Shown one piece after another: positions 13,329-24,408 of a stretch of 64,000 nt of DNA. Position numbers and translations under genes: made by a program. The notes beneath the pieces are model-generated. The model had not been told where the DNA came from. It saw nothing but the letters and a program-made list of their open reading frames with translations, and made no database searches. Source of the stretch: Diprion similis (taxonomy: Eukaryota > Arthropoda > Insecta > Hymenoptera > Diprionidae); the NCBI RefSeq assembly GCF_021155765.1, contig NC_060113.1:1912501-1976500 (forward strand), read 5' to 3'. The first letter of the stretch is position 1. Each line of letters opens with the position of its first letter.

Positions 13329-16300
13329 ATGGGGTGGTGCTTCCTCGCCGGAGTTCTACTGCTCTCCATATGCGGTGAGTTGCCATCGTTTCATTCCCAC
13401 TTTTTATTTTACGAACTTTGTTATTCTTCAACTATATGTTTTGATATGCTTTTATCCTAAATGATATAATGTACTCATTCTCTAACCCGCTAAACCAACA
13501 CTTTTTTCATACCTGATGCAGAGTCAGAATAAGTTTCAATAGCGACTCAGCCTGACCATAGGCAATCCAAATTATGTACCTGTCTACGCAGTTGCTGAGA
13601 ATTCCGATTCAATCACGAGGTGACCCAGCAGAGTGGCATGAAACGAATTGGCCTTTAAGAATCGGAATTGAAACGAACAGAAAATAATTTGATTCACTTA
13701 TTTCTAGATTGAAAATAATCGAAAGAAATTCAGTTCGACATAGCACCAATTTTTTTAAAAATTCGATTGAATCCCGTTTTTCCACGTCAAATTATTATGA
13801 GTTCGTTTTGGTTTACTTGGAATTATTTACTGTAAAAATTCGTTTTTTATGTTCATAGACAATAAAAATCAAGGTTTTAAAACAGTTTTCGTGTCAGTTC
13901 TTTGATAATCAAATTAGAAATTAATTAGTCCCATACAAATAACAAAATTACCATTTAGCTGCAATGATATCAGTTTGTTGGCTGGTCTAATATTGGTCTT
14001 TGCTTTTACTTCAATGTATAAGGTCTCTAAATCTTAAGAAGAATTGACCTACATCATATGATTGGCGCGTAAATTTCCATCGGAAACTTTTGGCGAAGAT
14101 ATTTCAATTATAGTCGGAAAGTTTCAAACTGTTTTGAGAGAGGGGGAAGAGTTAGAGACTTTATAATGATAACATCGACATGAGAAAAATTTTAAATTGG
14201 CGATGTGAAGATAAACATCATAATTTGCTATGACGATCAATGAACTGGAATGAGTTCCAGAAATGCCGATTTTTCCAACCTGTTTAAAATATTACGTCGT
14301 TTCAATTATTTTAATCAGACTTCACACAGCAAATGAATATTTAAATTTACTCTCGACTGTGGAGTTGCGTGTGCTGTGAAGTGTTCTTACCCCGTCAGAC
14401 TATCACAATCGGATCAACAATAAGTTTGCGGATTAACAGAACTAGCTTTCCAACAAAGTTTGCATTACTGAACAGCATATTGTTACGCGGTACTTCGTAA
14501 TCTCTCGAGCAAGTTCTGTCTGCTGCACGTGCAACTCGACAGTTGGTTGCAGGTTCAAACATTAATTTTCCCTGCGAAACTCAATTTTCCTATTTTCATA
14601 ATACCCTAATTAAGGAGAGTTCCACGCTTCAGCTCCGAGCTACGGTAAAACGAAAAATAGCGAACTTGTATAAAGAACACGAAACGAACGATTGTTCAAA
14701 ACGCTTCAACACAATCACGACGGTTGCAGAAATATTTTCATCTCCATCCAAAAAAAAATGTCGAACAAGATAAATTTTTTCCAAAACAAAAGGAATATTT
14801 CAAGAATTACAGAAAGAAAGTTTCAGATAATATCTCGTTTGGAACTCCTCGGATTGGATATTAAACAAGATGAAAACGGGACATGTTTTTACCGATTGCT
14901 AAACGTGGAGCTCCTCTTAATAAATGGTGATCGGTTTTTACGACGCGTTCAAATTTTTAAACTGCTATTTTTGAACTCGGCCGCTGCTTTCGGGACGATT
15001 TTGGACACGGTGCAGTGGTGGGACTGCCATTGCCCCAGGTCGGCGGAGCCGCAGGTGCCCACGGGCAGCCGCAGGCCGGTTCACCGAGCACTCCTGGCCC
15101 CGGGGGTCCCGGAAGTCCCGGGGGACCCGGGAGCGGCGGAGGGGCAGCCGGTTCACCGGGGCCCATCCGCCGGGGCCGGGGCTGGAGGGACTGGCGCCGC
15201 GGCGACCCGACGCTCTTCAAGGGTCTCTGGGCTTCGAGAGAGCCCAAAGGTCCTCTAGGTAAACCGAAAGCGTTGCTAAATGTCTTTCGAATTTCCGTTA
15301 CAGGATTGTTACGGGCCCAAAGAATTTTACTGAGTCAATAAATTTTTTGAATAATTGTCAAATTACTTTTTCTACTAATTACTAGTTATTACCTATCTGT
15401 GTTTCAATTATGTACACAACTAATTGTCGCCAAATATGCAAAATTGAGAACTGACGTGAGCGCGTGACTGAGCAATATGGCGTCGAGGATCGCAGGTTTA
15501 TCGACAAATTGTTCCAGTCTGCAATTATACCGAAACGAAAGTACAGACTACTCAGTGCAGACTGTGAGGCTTTCGTCTTTTCATGAGGAAACGGTGTATT
15601 AAAAAAAATACGATCGTAGAGGTCCTTTAAAATTAAATATAGCAGTTGGATTAATGCATTTTTTTACCGCCAGATGTCACGGCGCCACTCTATTTTCGTT
15701 CCCAATTAATTTGTTGTGAATTTTTCACGGGTTTTAATTTTCCTACAATATCTTACTGCATGTTGCACGGAAATGGTTCTCAATTTTAGCGATCGAAGTG
15801 AATTTTGGTCTTCAATATCTGTTCAATATTGAACAATCTCGAAAGTAAAAGTTCGCTAACAATCCTGTAACGGTAATTGTTAATTAGTATAAACTCGCAC
15901 GTTGTTTCACGAATGATATCGCCTTTTTTCTACGCATTTTAACTGTACGAACAAGGCTTGTTTCATCAAAAAATTGTTGAATGATATAATTCTGAGCTAT
16001 TATTGTAGATTTTTATCGTATTTATGGATTTCTTTTTGCTTTAAAACTCGATTTTCTTTGAAAATTTGTTACAAGCTTCCCAAACGCAGTATTTGTGTGA
16101 ATGTTTCATAAAAATTATTGCATTTAAAAATTTCCACAATCAAACATAAATCCAACGAAAAATTAATTGCTTTTCGAAAGCATTATTAGCGAATCGATGG
16201 TAAAAAATTTTCCGAGATAAATATTGCAGATATTTCTCAGTCTATTCAAATTTTTATTCATTTCACGTTCACACTTATTCCGTATAAGAGATATTATTAT

Positions 16301-18198
16301 TGCGGAAAGAATGCGCAGTAAAGATATTCTTCTCATTCTATTCCATTAATATTACCATCGAGTGTATTTTCAGTCCGGGATAATCTGCCGCAGCAAGTAG
16401 CTGAAGCTCGAAGATAACCCGTTTGACTCGAAATTAGCTTCTGTAGCGAAGCGTCAATTTCCTGCAGTAATTCCCATATTCCTCAGCCTCGACTGTTCCT
16501 GAGGGATGATAGTTATTCGGGATCCATTAACTGATCGCGGCTGAAACTTTCCTCTGCCTACTCAGCTGCCGAGTAGCGGAGTGATAATTCGATATTCAGG
16601 ACTATACCTACGGAGATCGCGAAACTGTGCAGTATAACATCACAGGACGAGAGATCACGCTCCTTGGAATGCGGAATTTCCCGTTTTCGTCGCCTATGCA
16701 TGGAACCGGCAGTTCTAAAGCAGAAAAGCGACGTGACTCCATGAATAAATGCCACTGTTTGGAATTCAAGTGACGAAGAATCGCTGATTTCTTGAAATTG
16801 ACTCGCGGACTGGATGGCGTTGAAGGGGTTTCAATATCATTCGACTGCACGGTTTCTGTGATATAGTCATGGATATTTTTTTTTTTTTTTGTTGTCAAAA
16901 TCTTTGAATATTAGATAGGCGTGGTCAGGAAACTAGATAGAAAGATTAAAACAGTTCAACGAGATAGATAATTCAGTGATAAGCGATAGAATATAGGTAT
17001 TAGCGTAATACGCGATCCTATTACTCAAAATTAATAACGGATCGGAGGTGTTAACAATAATCGAGTACAGGTAGATTAGCATGCAATAACAATCCACAGT
17101 CAAGCAGAGAAAGTACTGGCAGCTAAACGAAAATTGTGTGGATTCCTACTTTGCGGCATTCAAAATGGACGATGTTTACAAATAGAAAAAATTTAATTAC
17201 GATCATGCAGTCGTTAGGAATTCACTCTGTATATTTGCCATTTTTGATTAGATGTAGTTGTTTTTTTTTTATTGTTTTCATCAATTATCCGAAAAGCAGA
17301 TCCCGTTCAGACTTGAATTTAATCGCAATGTAGTCAATCGAACTAAATCGTATCGGTTACCGCACTGCACCATAATGCACTCGCGCTAATCGGATAACCG
17401 ATAAATCGATACTAATTGAAGTAGTTAAACGCTGCTGACTCGCACCTTCCGAAGTGTAATCCATTCATCGTAGTTTTCGAATTACTCTCGCAATTAGAGA
17501 ATCGTGACAATTTCATCTTCGTTGCAATAAATTAAGATCATCGATCATCGCAATAAAAAAAGCCTGCACATTTACGTCTAGTTAAAAAAAATCATTTTCA
17601 TTATATTATATTACAATCTGTAAAATTTCTGCAAACTTTGTGCCGTCTGCACAGCTTAAAGTTTCCGTGTGTAAGTCACATAATGTAACGATTTTAATTT
17701 TCCATCCCAGTTGATTGATGGCTGTTTTGAATTTGCACACGCCGGAATTGTTTTCTGTGAAACTGGTCGCTATCAACGTCTGTAGATAGACAATTTGTGT
17801 AATCAAATGATTAAAATGTAGCTTCGATTGCCTATCTACCGGCGTTAAGTGATAAGTTTCACAGAAAACTCTCGGTCAGAAAAGACTTTGGCAATTTTTT
17901 CTTTTTCCAATCTGCTTCGGACGAATGTTTTGACGTAGACGTTTGTTTTCGCATGCGGCACGTGTTTCTGTTTTCCTTTTTTATTTTTTCTCCTCTTTTA
18001 CCGTGTATAGAATAAACGGCGATCAAGGGTAAAGGGTAAGAAATATTTGTACATTTTTTTCGAACAGACTCATTAGGAAATGCCGAAGTCTACATCGTCT
18101 TAGCACTGCTGATCGGGTTTGTGACGGTCGTAATCGGCTGCTGGCTCTCGGACAATTGCTGGTCACCTGAACCGGAAGGGGTCGTCACCCTCGCATAG
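13329..18198 (+). CDS. small type I membrane protein, Gly/Pro-rich ectodomain
   Basis: Not a family I recognise. Three exons fit in phase: 13329-13374, 15016-15258, 18068-18198, giving 139 residues. Exon 1 encodes a signal peptide core (MGWCFLAGVLLLSIC) and ends at a clear GTGAGT donor. Exon 2 (residues 16-96) is Gly/Pro/Ser-rich with collagen-like PGPGGPGSPGGPG and then an Arg/Trp-rich stretch (RRGRGWRDWRRGD). Exon 3 encodes one membrane segment (about 104-122, VYIVLALLIGFVTVVIGCW) and a short cytoplasmic tail ending VVTLA. Exon 3 has a strong pyrimidine tract before its acceptor; the exon 2 acceptor is weaker. Exon 2 is far more GC-rich than its surroundings. Extra or alternative exons in the 2.8 kb second intron cannot be excluded. 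Function is unknown; by layout it is a cell-surface protein. It is transcribed away from BRCA1 across a shared upstream region. Confidence 0.68.
13375..15015 (+). other. intron 1 of the small membrane-protein gene
   Basis: GT at 13375 and AG at 15014-15015. AT-rich, with no other supported exon. The imperfect motif AATTCCGATTC recurs in inverted orientation near 13600-13675. Confidence 0.5.
15259..18067 (+). other. intron 2 of the small membrane-protein gene
   Basis: Donor GTAAAC at 15259, acceptor CGAACAG ending at 18067. It contains GAGCAATATGGCG (15470-15482) and CCAGATGTCACGGCG (near 15672), both of which have close relatives in the same order near 3020 and 3574. No further exon is supported, though short phase-compatible ones could be hidden. 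Confidence 0.45.
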
Positions 18199-21180
18199 CC
18201 AAGTGCCGACTTCCGGGCCTCCAGACGATAACAACGAGCACCCCGCCCCCTGCACGCCATTCTTCAAAATTTTAACCACCTCAATCAGCAGGCAGCCACG
18301 ATCAATCAGCAGCCCTTGCTTGACGTTAACGACAACGATACCTTCCTGCGAATTTACTGAAAATGCGTTCCTTTTTTTATTTTTATTTTTTATTTGGAAA
18401 GAAGAAAAAAATAATAATTTCTTTCTTTTTTTTTCTTTTCTTTCCCAACCAATCTACGTAATTTTATCGATATTATTTTATCGGCCTTACCTTCGCAAAT
18501 TGTTTAAACTCTCCACCTCTTTTTACGTTATTCTACGTCCTCTTTCTTTTTCTCCCTCGCTGACTCCCGACCTTTGAACCTCACATTTTTACCCTCGGGA
18601 CTTGATCCGGGCATCAGACAGGTCCACGTTTAATATACGTTCGCAGAATATATTTTGCAAGCCTGTAATGGAAATGGGTGAAAATTCACCGACAATATTT
18701 CCGTTGGAAGTTTATATACATATATACAATATACATGTATAATTGTTTACTCGTGATTGTTTGTACATTTTTTTTTTTATACTCAATATTGTTCTACCTT
18801 CGAAATTGAACATTTTTTTTACACCGATTCTGACAATCTTCACGTTCAATCACACAATCTTTAAATCGATCAACTCAACGTATTAAATTATTGAAATTTA
18901 ATGAAATTATAACGAAAGTTCACAATTATTTCATTTTGCATACGTATAAACAATAATAATTATTACAGCTCCACATCTGCACGTCATTGTGTGCATTAAT
19001 TGTGATTCGGAAAACCGTTATGTAACAATTATACACGAGGATGAAATAGTGAAATGTTAAATCACATGCAGTACATGTATATTATAACGAACGGAAATGA
19101 ACAAAAAAAAAAGTTAAAGTTAAAAAAAATCAACAACAAAAAAAAAAAAAAACAAGCAAACCAACGTAACCCAAGAAAACACATACAACGATAATTATGG
19201 CTTTAAGAACGTGAATTACTGATCGATTACTGAGCTTATCGCAATTTGTCATTATTTATACATTAAAAATGATGATATTATGTAGGAGGATTTACGATAC
19301 ACATTGAACGCTGCACTTTATTCTTCTTCGACGCAACAATAACTAATCATTACTTATATGCATATTTTATATATTAAATTTTATACACATAATTTGTACA
19401 TACACAATAACTTTTTTCCTCACATTCAGACAACGTTTATACATATTATTATATTCTAATTAGCAATTCTTGATCAATCGCGCTGATATAAAATTTTTAA
19501 TTATCACAATATATATTGCTGACAATTTTCTTAACGTTATACTAATAATATATATATATTCATATAGTGAAAAATTGCATTGTAAAAAATTTTCAACGAT
19601 TCAATTCGTACTTCTTTGGTTAACAGATTAAATTCTCAATTAAATCGTATAGAGGTGAAATTAACGTAAACGAAAACAACATTCTGAGGAATGAAATGAA
19701 GAAGATAAAAAAGCAAACGAATATCAATCAATTCGGAAATGTTGAAATAAATTGAATGGCAATTGAGGGGCGTGAAATATGCATTATGTAACAATCGTTT
19801 GGTGGAACAGCTCGGAAGTTGGCAGTGCGCATGAAAATTGTTCCTGGCTACAATCGAACGACCATTAAATTATAGGTTTAAAAATGAACTTATAATTATT
19901 GTACGACATTAAAATATAACTAGAATTTAATACATTATATATTGATTGTTGTAATTGTAAGTAAGTAGGGTGTAAGATTTTGTGTACCAAAAATTAGTGT
20001 ATATTAAAATTACTGTAGATTGTAACGGATTGTTGTACAATTATTATTATTATTATAGGCGGAAAGGTATTTCTTTTTTTTTTCATTTTGGCGATTGGCT
20101 AAAACAGATTCAGAAAATTTATCATGTAGAATATGAAAAAAATCCACTTAATCCTAATGAAAAAAAAATAAATAAAAATGCCGCAATATTTTCAAACGTT
20201 GACAAACTTTTCAAGCAACTTGGATAATTTTTTAAAATATTAACGTTAAATATACGTTATACGTAAGGGTCGATGTGAGCTAATCATAGACCTGCTCCTG
20301 TAGTCTGGCGATATACGTACCAGCTAGGTAAATAATAGCGTATCGTAAATAAATGTAATTTAAATAGACGATGAAGTAATCGCAAATGTGTGTATGTATA
20401 ATGTAACGAAGGTATGATTATCATATAACGTATAATGAATAATAATAATAATTATAATGCATGAACAATATAATATAATATAATATAATTTACATGTGTA
20501 ATATAATTGTCGGGCACTTGGAGCCGGAATAATACAAAATTGATAATAATAACATCCATAACTAAAGGTGGACCAATGAACGAGCCACGTGCGAAAATTC
20601 TAAAAAAACGTCGTAGACTAGGCAATCTATTACCTATACATATTGTATACATATAATAGCGAGAACGTCAAGAGTTCATAAATGTTTCACGTAATTGGTG
20701 CCGATGGGAATTTTTCTTGTTTCATATAATTATTGATTATTATCAGTAATCGAGATAATTTTTAATCGCCATTAAAAATTTCTTATTCACCGAATTCGAT
20801 AATATTTCACAAGTTTTATGAGATCTTTAAATCCTTGAACTTGTTGTAATTAATTAACAGAAATTCTACGATCAATTCTTTGAACAATAATTTTTCCAAT
20901 ACTTTTATACACGCGTATAATATACACACACGTGTCACCTGAATATCGGTATTGAATATGTGAGTAAACGAAGGTAAACGCGTGGATGAATTTGGAGAAA
21001 ATAATATTGACGAGTATGTATCTATATATTACATATATTCGAACTATAATTACATGCATATAGTTTTGGTGGATGTAGAATTTTATCGCGTCTGTATATC
21101 GTCGTGAGATGAGCTTAATTTGTCAAACTTGTCGGACTCTGTAAACTAATTCGCTTGTAAAATACATACCAACTCTATTA

Positions 21181-21195
21181 TAGATAGATAGATAA

Positions 21196-21229
<34 letters not shown>

Positions 21230-21230
21230 T
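21181..21230. repeat. GATA tetranucleotide microsatellite
   Basis: About twelve GATA/TAGA units with one interruption (GATAAATAGA). Confidence 0.95.
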
Positions 21231-22390
21231 AATAACTTTCTAGCGACTGTCTAAAGCCTTAAAAAAAGAGAAGAGGAAAGCAACAAAGAGAAAAAAAAAC
21301 AAACAAACAGATTAAAGATACCAGAAAGACGGGTGAAAAATTTAACAATTCTTAAAGGTATATTAATTGACTTTTCAGAGTGGCTTTACGGTGTATGTAA
21401 CCGACTGTCAATTTATTGGAGATTTATACATTGACGATGACGATGATGATTACTATTGCTGATTAATATAACCTACTCGTATGAGAATAATAATAATAAA
21501 AAAAAAAAAAAAAAACCAAAAACAACCGACGGTATATAGTAATAGGATACTTATATGCATAGAATGCACATATTTGTGAAATTCTATGCCTATTATACTT
21601 GTAAATGAAAAACTAGGAAAAGATCACGTTCGTTTAGGTTGATCAGAGCTTTATAGGGAATTGAATTCGCGCGGTAATTTTGTTTTCGGTAAAAAAAAAA
21701 AAAAAAAAAAAATAATAATTATACTCTAAAAATTCTTTGTTCTAATTTTTTCATTCTTGCAATGAGCTGGAATCAATTGTTCCTTGAATCGTTGGGCTCG
21801 TTGCAAAATTATTTTTTTTTCTTATGATAAATTGATCGTCAAATAATATGTATACTTACAATCACGCTTCTTTATTCTTAACAAATTGCTATTTTCTTCC
21901 AAAAATTTTTAACGCATTTATCGCGATCATCGTTAGATTGAATAATATAATTAATTAATTATACATATGATAAAAATGATTATGGAATTAGTTTCCACGA
22001 ATATATTTTCGATCGAATAAATTTAAAAGCCACGTTTCAAGCTTTTGAATAATATTCGAAATAATGATTAAACCCCAGCTCTCTACCTGCATCGTCTCGA
22101 TTTACGTTACTTTATAATCGCTAATTTCGGTTAGGTGTGTAAATGACTTCGTAATGTAATAGGAATCGCGCAATTTCTCACGTGTATAAGTCTGTCGTAT
22201 TTTTAAACATAAAAAACAAACTAATCTAATCAAAACGATTAAAAGTTAAATAAAAAACGATAAAAAGAAAAAATCGAAAGTAAAATTGAGAGCAAAAAAA
22301 AAAAAAGTAAAAAAAAAAAACGAAACGAAACGAAATTAATAAATTAACAAATAAACGTATACAAAGAACGTGTATAATTATTTTTAGCTG

Positions 22391-22412
22391 AATATATATA
22401 TATATATATATA
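22391..22412. repeat. AT dinucleotide microsatellite
   Basis: Uninterrupted AT repeat inside the long AT-rich downstream region. Confidence 0.9.
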
Positions 22413-22911
22413 CAATTTTTTCAATTGAAGGTAAGAGAGAAAAAAAAAAAAAAAACAAATTTGGAGTTACAAAATATACCGAAAAGCTGCGAGGCCGGTG
22501 ATTTCTTATCGTTTATCTTGATCGTTACCCGCTATAGTTGTTGAAATTAAATTTCACTCTTCAAATTGTCAAAGTGTAGTCGCGTAAATAGTCGTGAGAT
22601 TTTATCTTAACGAAAGCCACAGGATCCGTAGGCAGATAACGACGAATGAAACACAGAATTAACGGTGCATTAAATATACGGATAGTATTATAAACGTGCA
22701 GCAGATATAATTGTATAAAGTTTTCGGCTTGGAATAATTATAGGCATAATAAATAAGACTGATACGAAATAAATATACAAATTATAAAACAAGAAATAAA
22801 ATAAAATAAAATAAATGAAAAAGTAAAATATGTATTATAAATATATGTATAATATAAGGAAAAAAAAAAGCGCCAATTTTACGTACACCGTACTGTGCAT
22901 GTATGAATACT

Positions 22912-22945
22912 ATTATATATATATATATATATGTATATGTATATG
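22912..22945. repeat. AT/GTAT microsatellite
   Basis: AT repeat that passes into ATGTAT units. Confidence 0.85.
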
Positions 22946-23600
22946 AGTTTGACGACGAATCTCCGACGTAACGTAGTATATTATTATCATATATAATACC
23001 TTATTACATTTGTATAATAGCGTCAAGATTCTGTAATTTTGATAACGCCACGTTTAAATATCGGTTGCATCTAGCTTTGCTATCTCGACGAATTGTCTAT
23101 ATGATTTTCTCGTATATATTGTATACAGTACATATATACATATATGATACATATATGATACATATATTATATAGCCTGCAATGCTCAAATCGTGTAGAAA
23201 TTTTTCAAAAGCCAACGAAAAAGCTCGAAATAGAGAGTACGGTTATTGTTCAAAAATTGCTTTCAAATCTCGGAAGTACCTATTTCAAAAACTGAACACT
23301 CGAGTATTTTTTTTTTAAACCGCTTATGAAAGAAGAAAAACTTTTTTTTTCGTACACACAGAATTGCAATATCCGTACTTTTGATTCGACTTTCCAACGC
23401 AGCACTAATTTTTAATTATAATTTTATTGTATATCATATGTTAGATTTATGTGTAAAAATATGCATTGTAATATTTATTGTACTTAGCAATTATAATAAA
23501 ATATAAATCTTACCGAACTGGTCGTTCGTGAAAATTGCTGGAAATCGACGAGGATGACTCCTAAGTTATGCTGCACTTATTGGTACGTACATATTTCATA

Positions 23601-23606
23601 TTTATT
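23601..23606 (-). promoter_or_regulatory. candidate polyadenylation signal (AATAAA)
   Basis: TTTATT on the plus strand reads AATAAA on the minus strand, about 800 bases downstream of the stop of the mucin-like gene. It faces the plus-strand AATAAA at 23495-23500, so the two genes may end tail to tail within about 100 bases. Confidence 0.35.
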
Positions 23607-24043
23607 AATTTAATAAATCATATTTACAAAAATTACAAAAATTCTCTATAATATTTTATTATCTGTGTCAACTAACGTGACATTTCTTTTCATAAATAAG
23701 TAACATTATTAGGTACGTGAAATGGTAATACTTTTAAAAAATACTTCAATGCAGGATTAAATACATTGATATATCATAATGTGTGTATATATATATAGTA
23801 TAATAATTATACACAAGGTAATATATTGTGTATAAACGTAATGACAATTGTGTAAACTATTGCGCTGATTCAATCTGATCGAAAAAGTTTAGACTCTGGT
23901 ATTCGATTCAACTTTTCTCGTCTGATATTATATAACTTTTGAAATTAGCGCGGTGATAATAATTAATCTTTTAAAGGTATGCGTAATATTACATTTAATA
24001 TCGTTAGGCAAATAAATATTTTGATTAACACTAAACGGATTTT

Positions 24044-24064
24044 GGGGGGGGGGAGGGGGGGGGG
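24044..24064. repeat. G10-A-G10 tract
   Basis: Two runs of ten G split by one A, in the presumed 3' UTR of the minus-strand mucin-like gene (C-rich in its transcript). Confidence 0.9.
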
Positions 24065-24408
24065 ATATTCACTTGCTTGAAATAATTAATTTACTATAAT
24101 ATATATATATATATGCATACGTGCTTAGAACTATACATTTATATCTATAATAATTAATTATATTTCCAACAATGTGCAACGACGTGTATAAAATATCAAG
24201 GATATCATACTGCTAAGTTTCACACCGAAATCAGTATTACAGAATTTTGGACAAGGTACTGCAGTGTTTTAAATTTTCAATTTCAACATTCAATCTGTGA
24301 GGTACGAACTTACCAACGCTCTAATTTTTTACCAACCCGTAAGAATATCCAGCTAATGCAAAACCCGTTTCTTTCATCCTCCACGATTGGGAAATTACAC
24401 AAATCACT

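Larger units (their letters stand above)
18199..23515 (+). other. probable very long AT-rich 3' UTR
   Basis: After the stop at 18196-18198 there are about 5.3 kb of AT-rich sequence without coding exons on either strand, rich in T- and A-runs and AT repeats. An AATAAA at 23495-23500 could be the polyadenylation signal, just before the opposite-strand signal at 23601. That the whole stretch is one UTR is an inference; earlier signals could also be used. Confidence 0.4.

Noticed and set aside
14692-15258. 188-residue plus-strand open frame over the GC-rich exon
   Set aside because: It reads exon 2 of the small membrane-protein gene in another frame and runs through intron. Its phase does not fit the membrane exon at 18068.
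21181-21230. Regular repeat considered as a CRISPR array
   Set aside because: It is a GATA microsatellite in a eukaryotic genome; there are no spacers.
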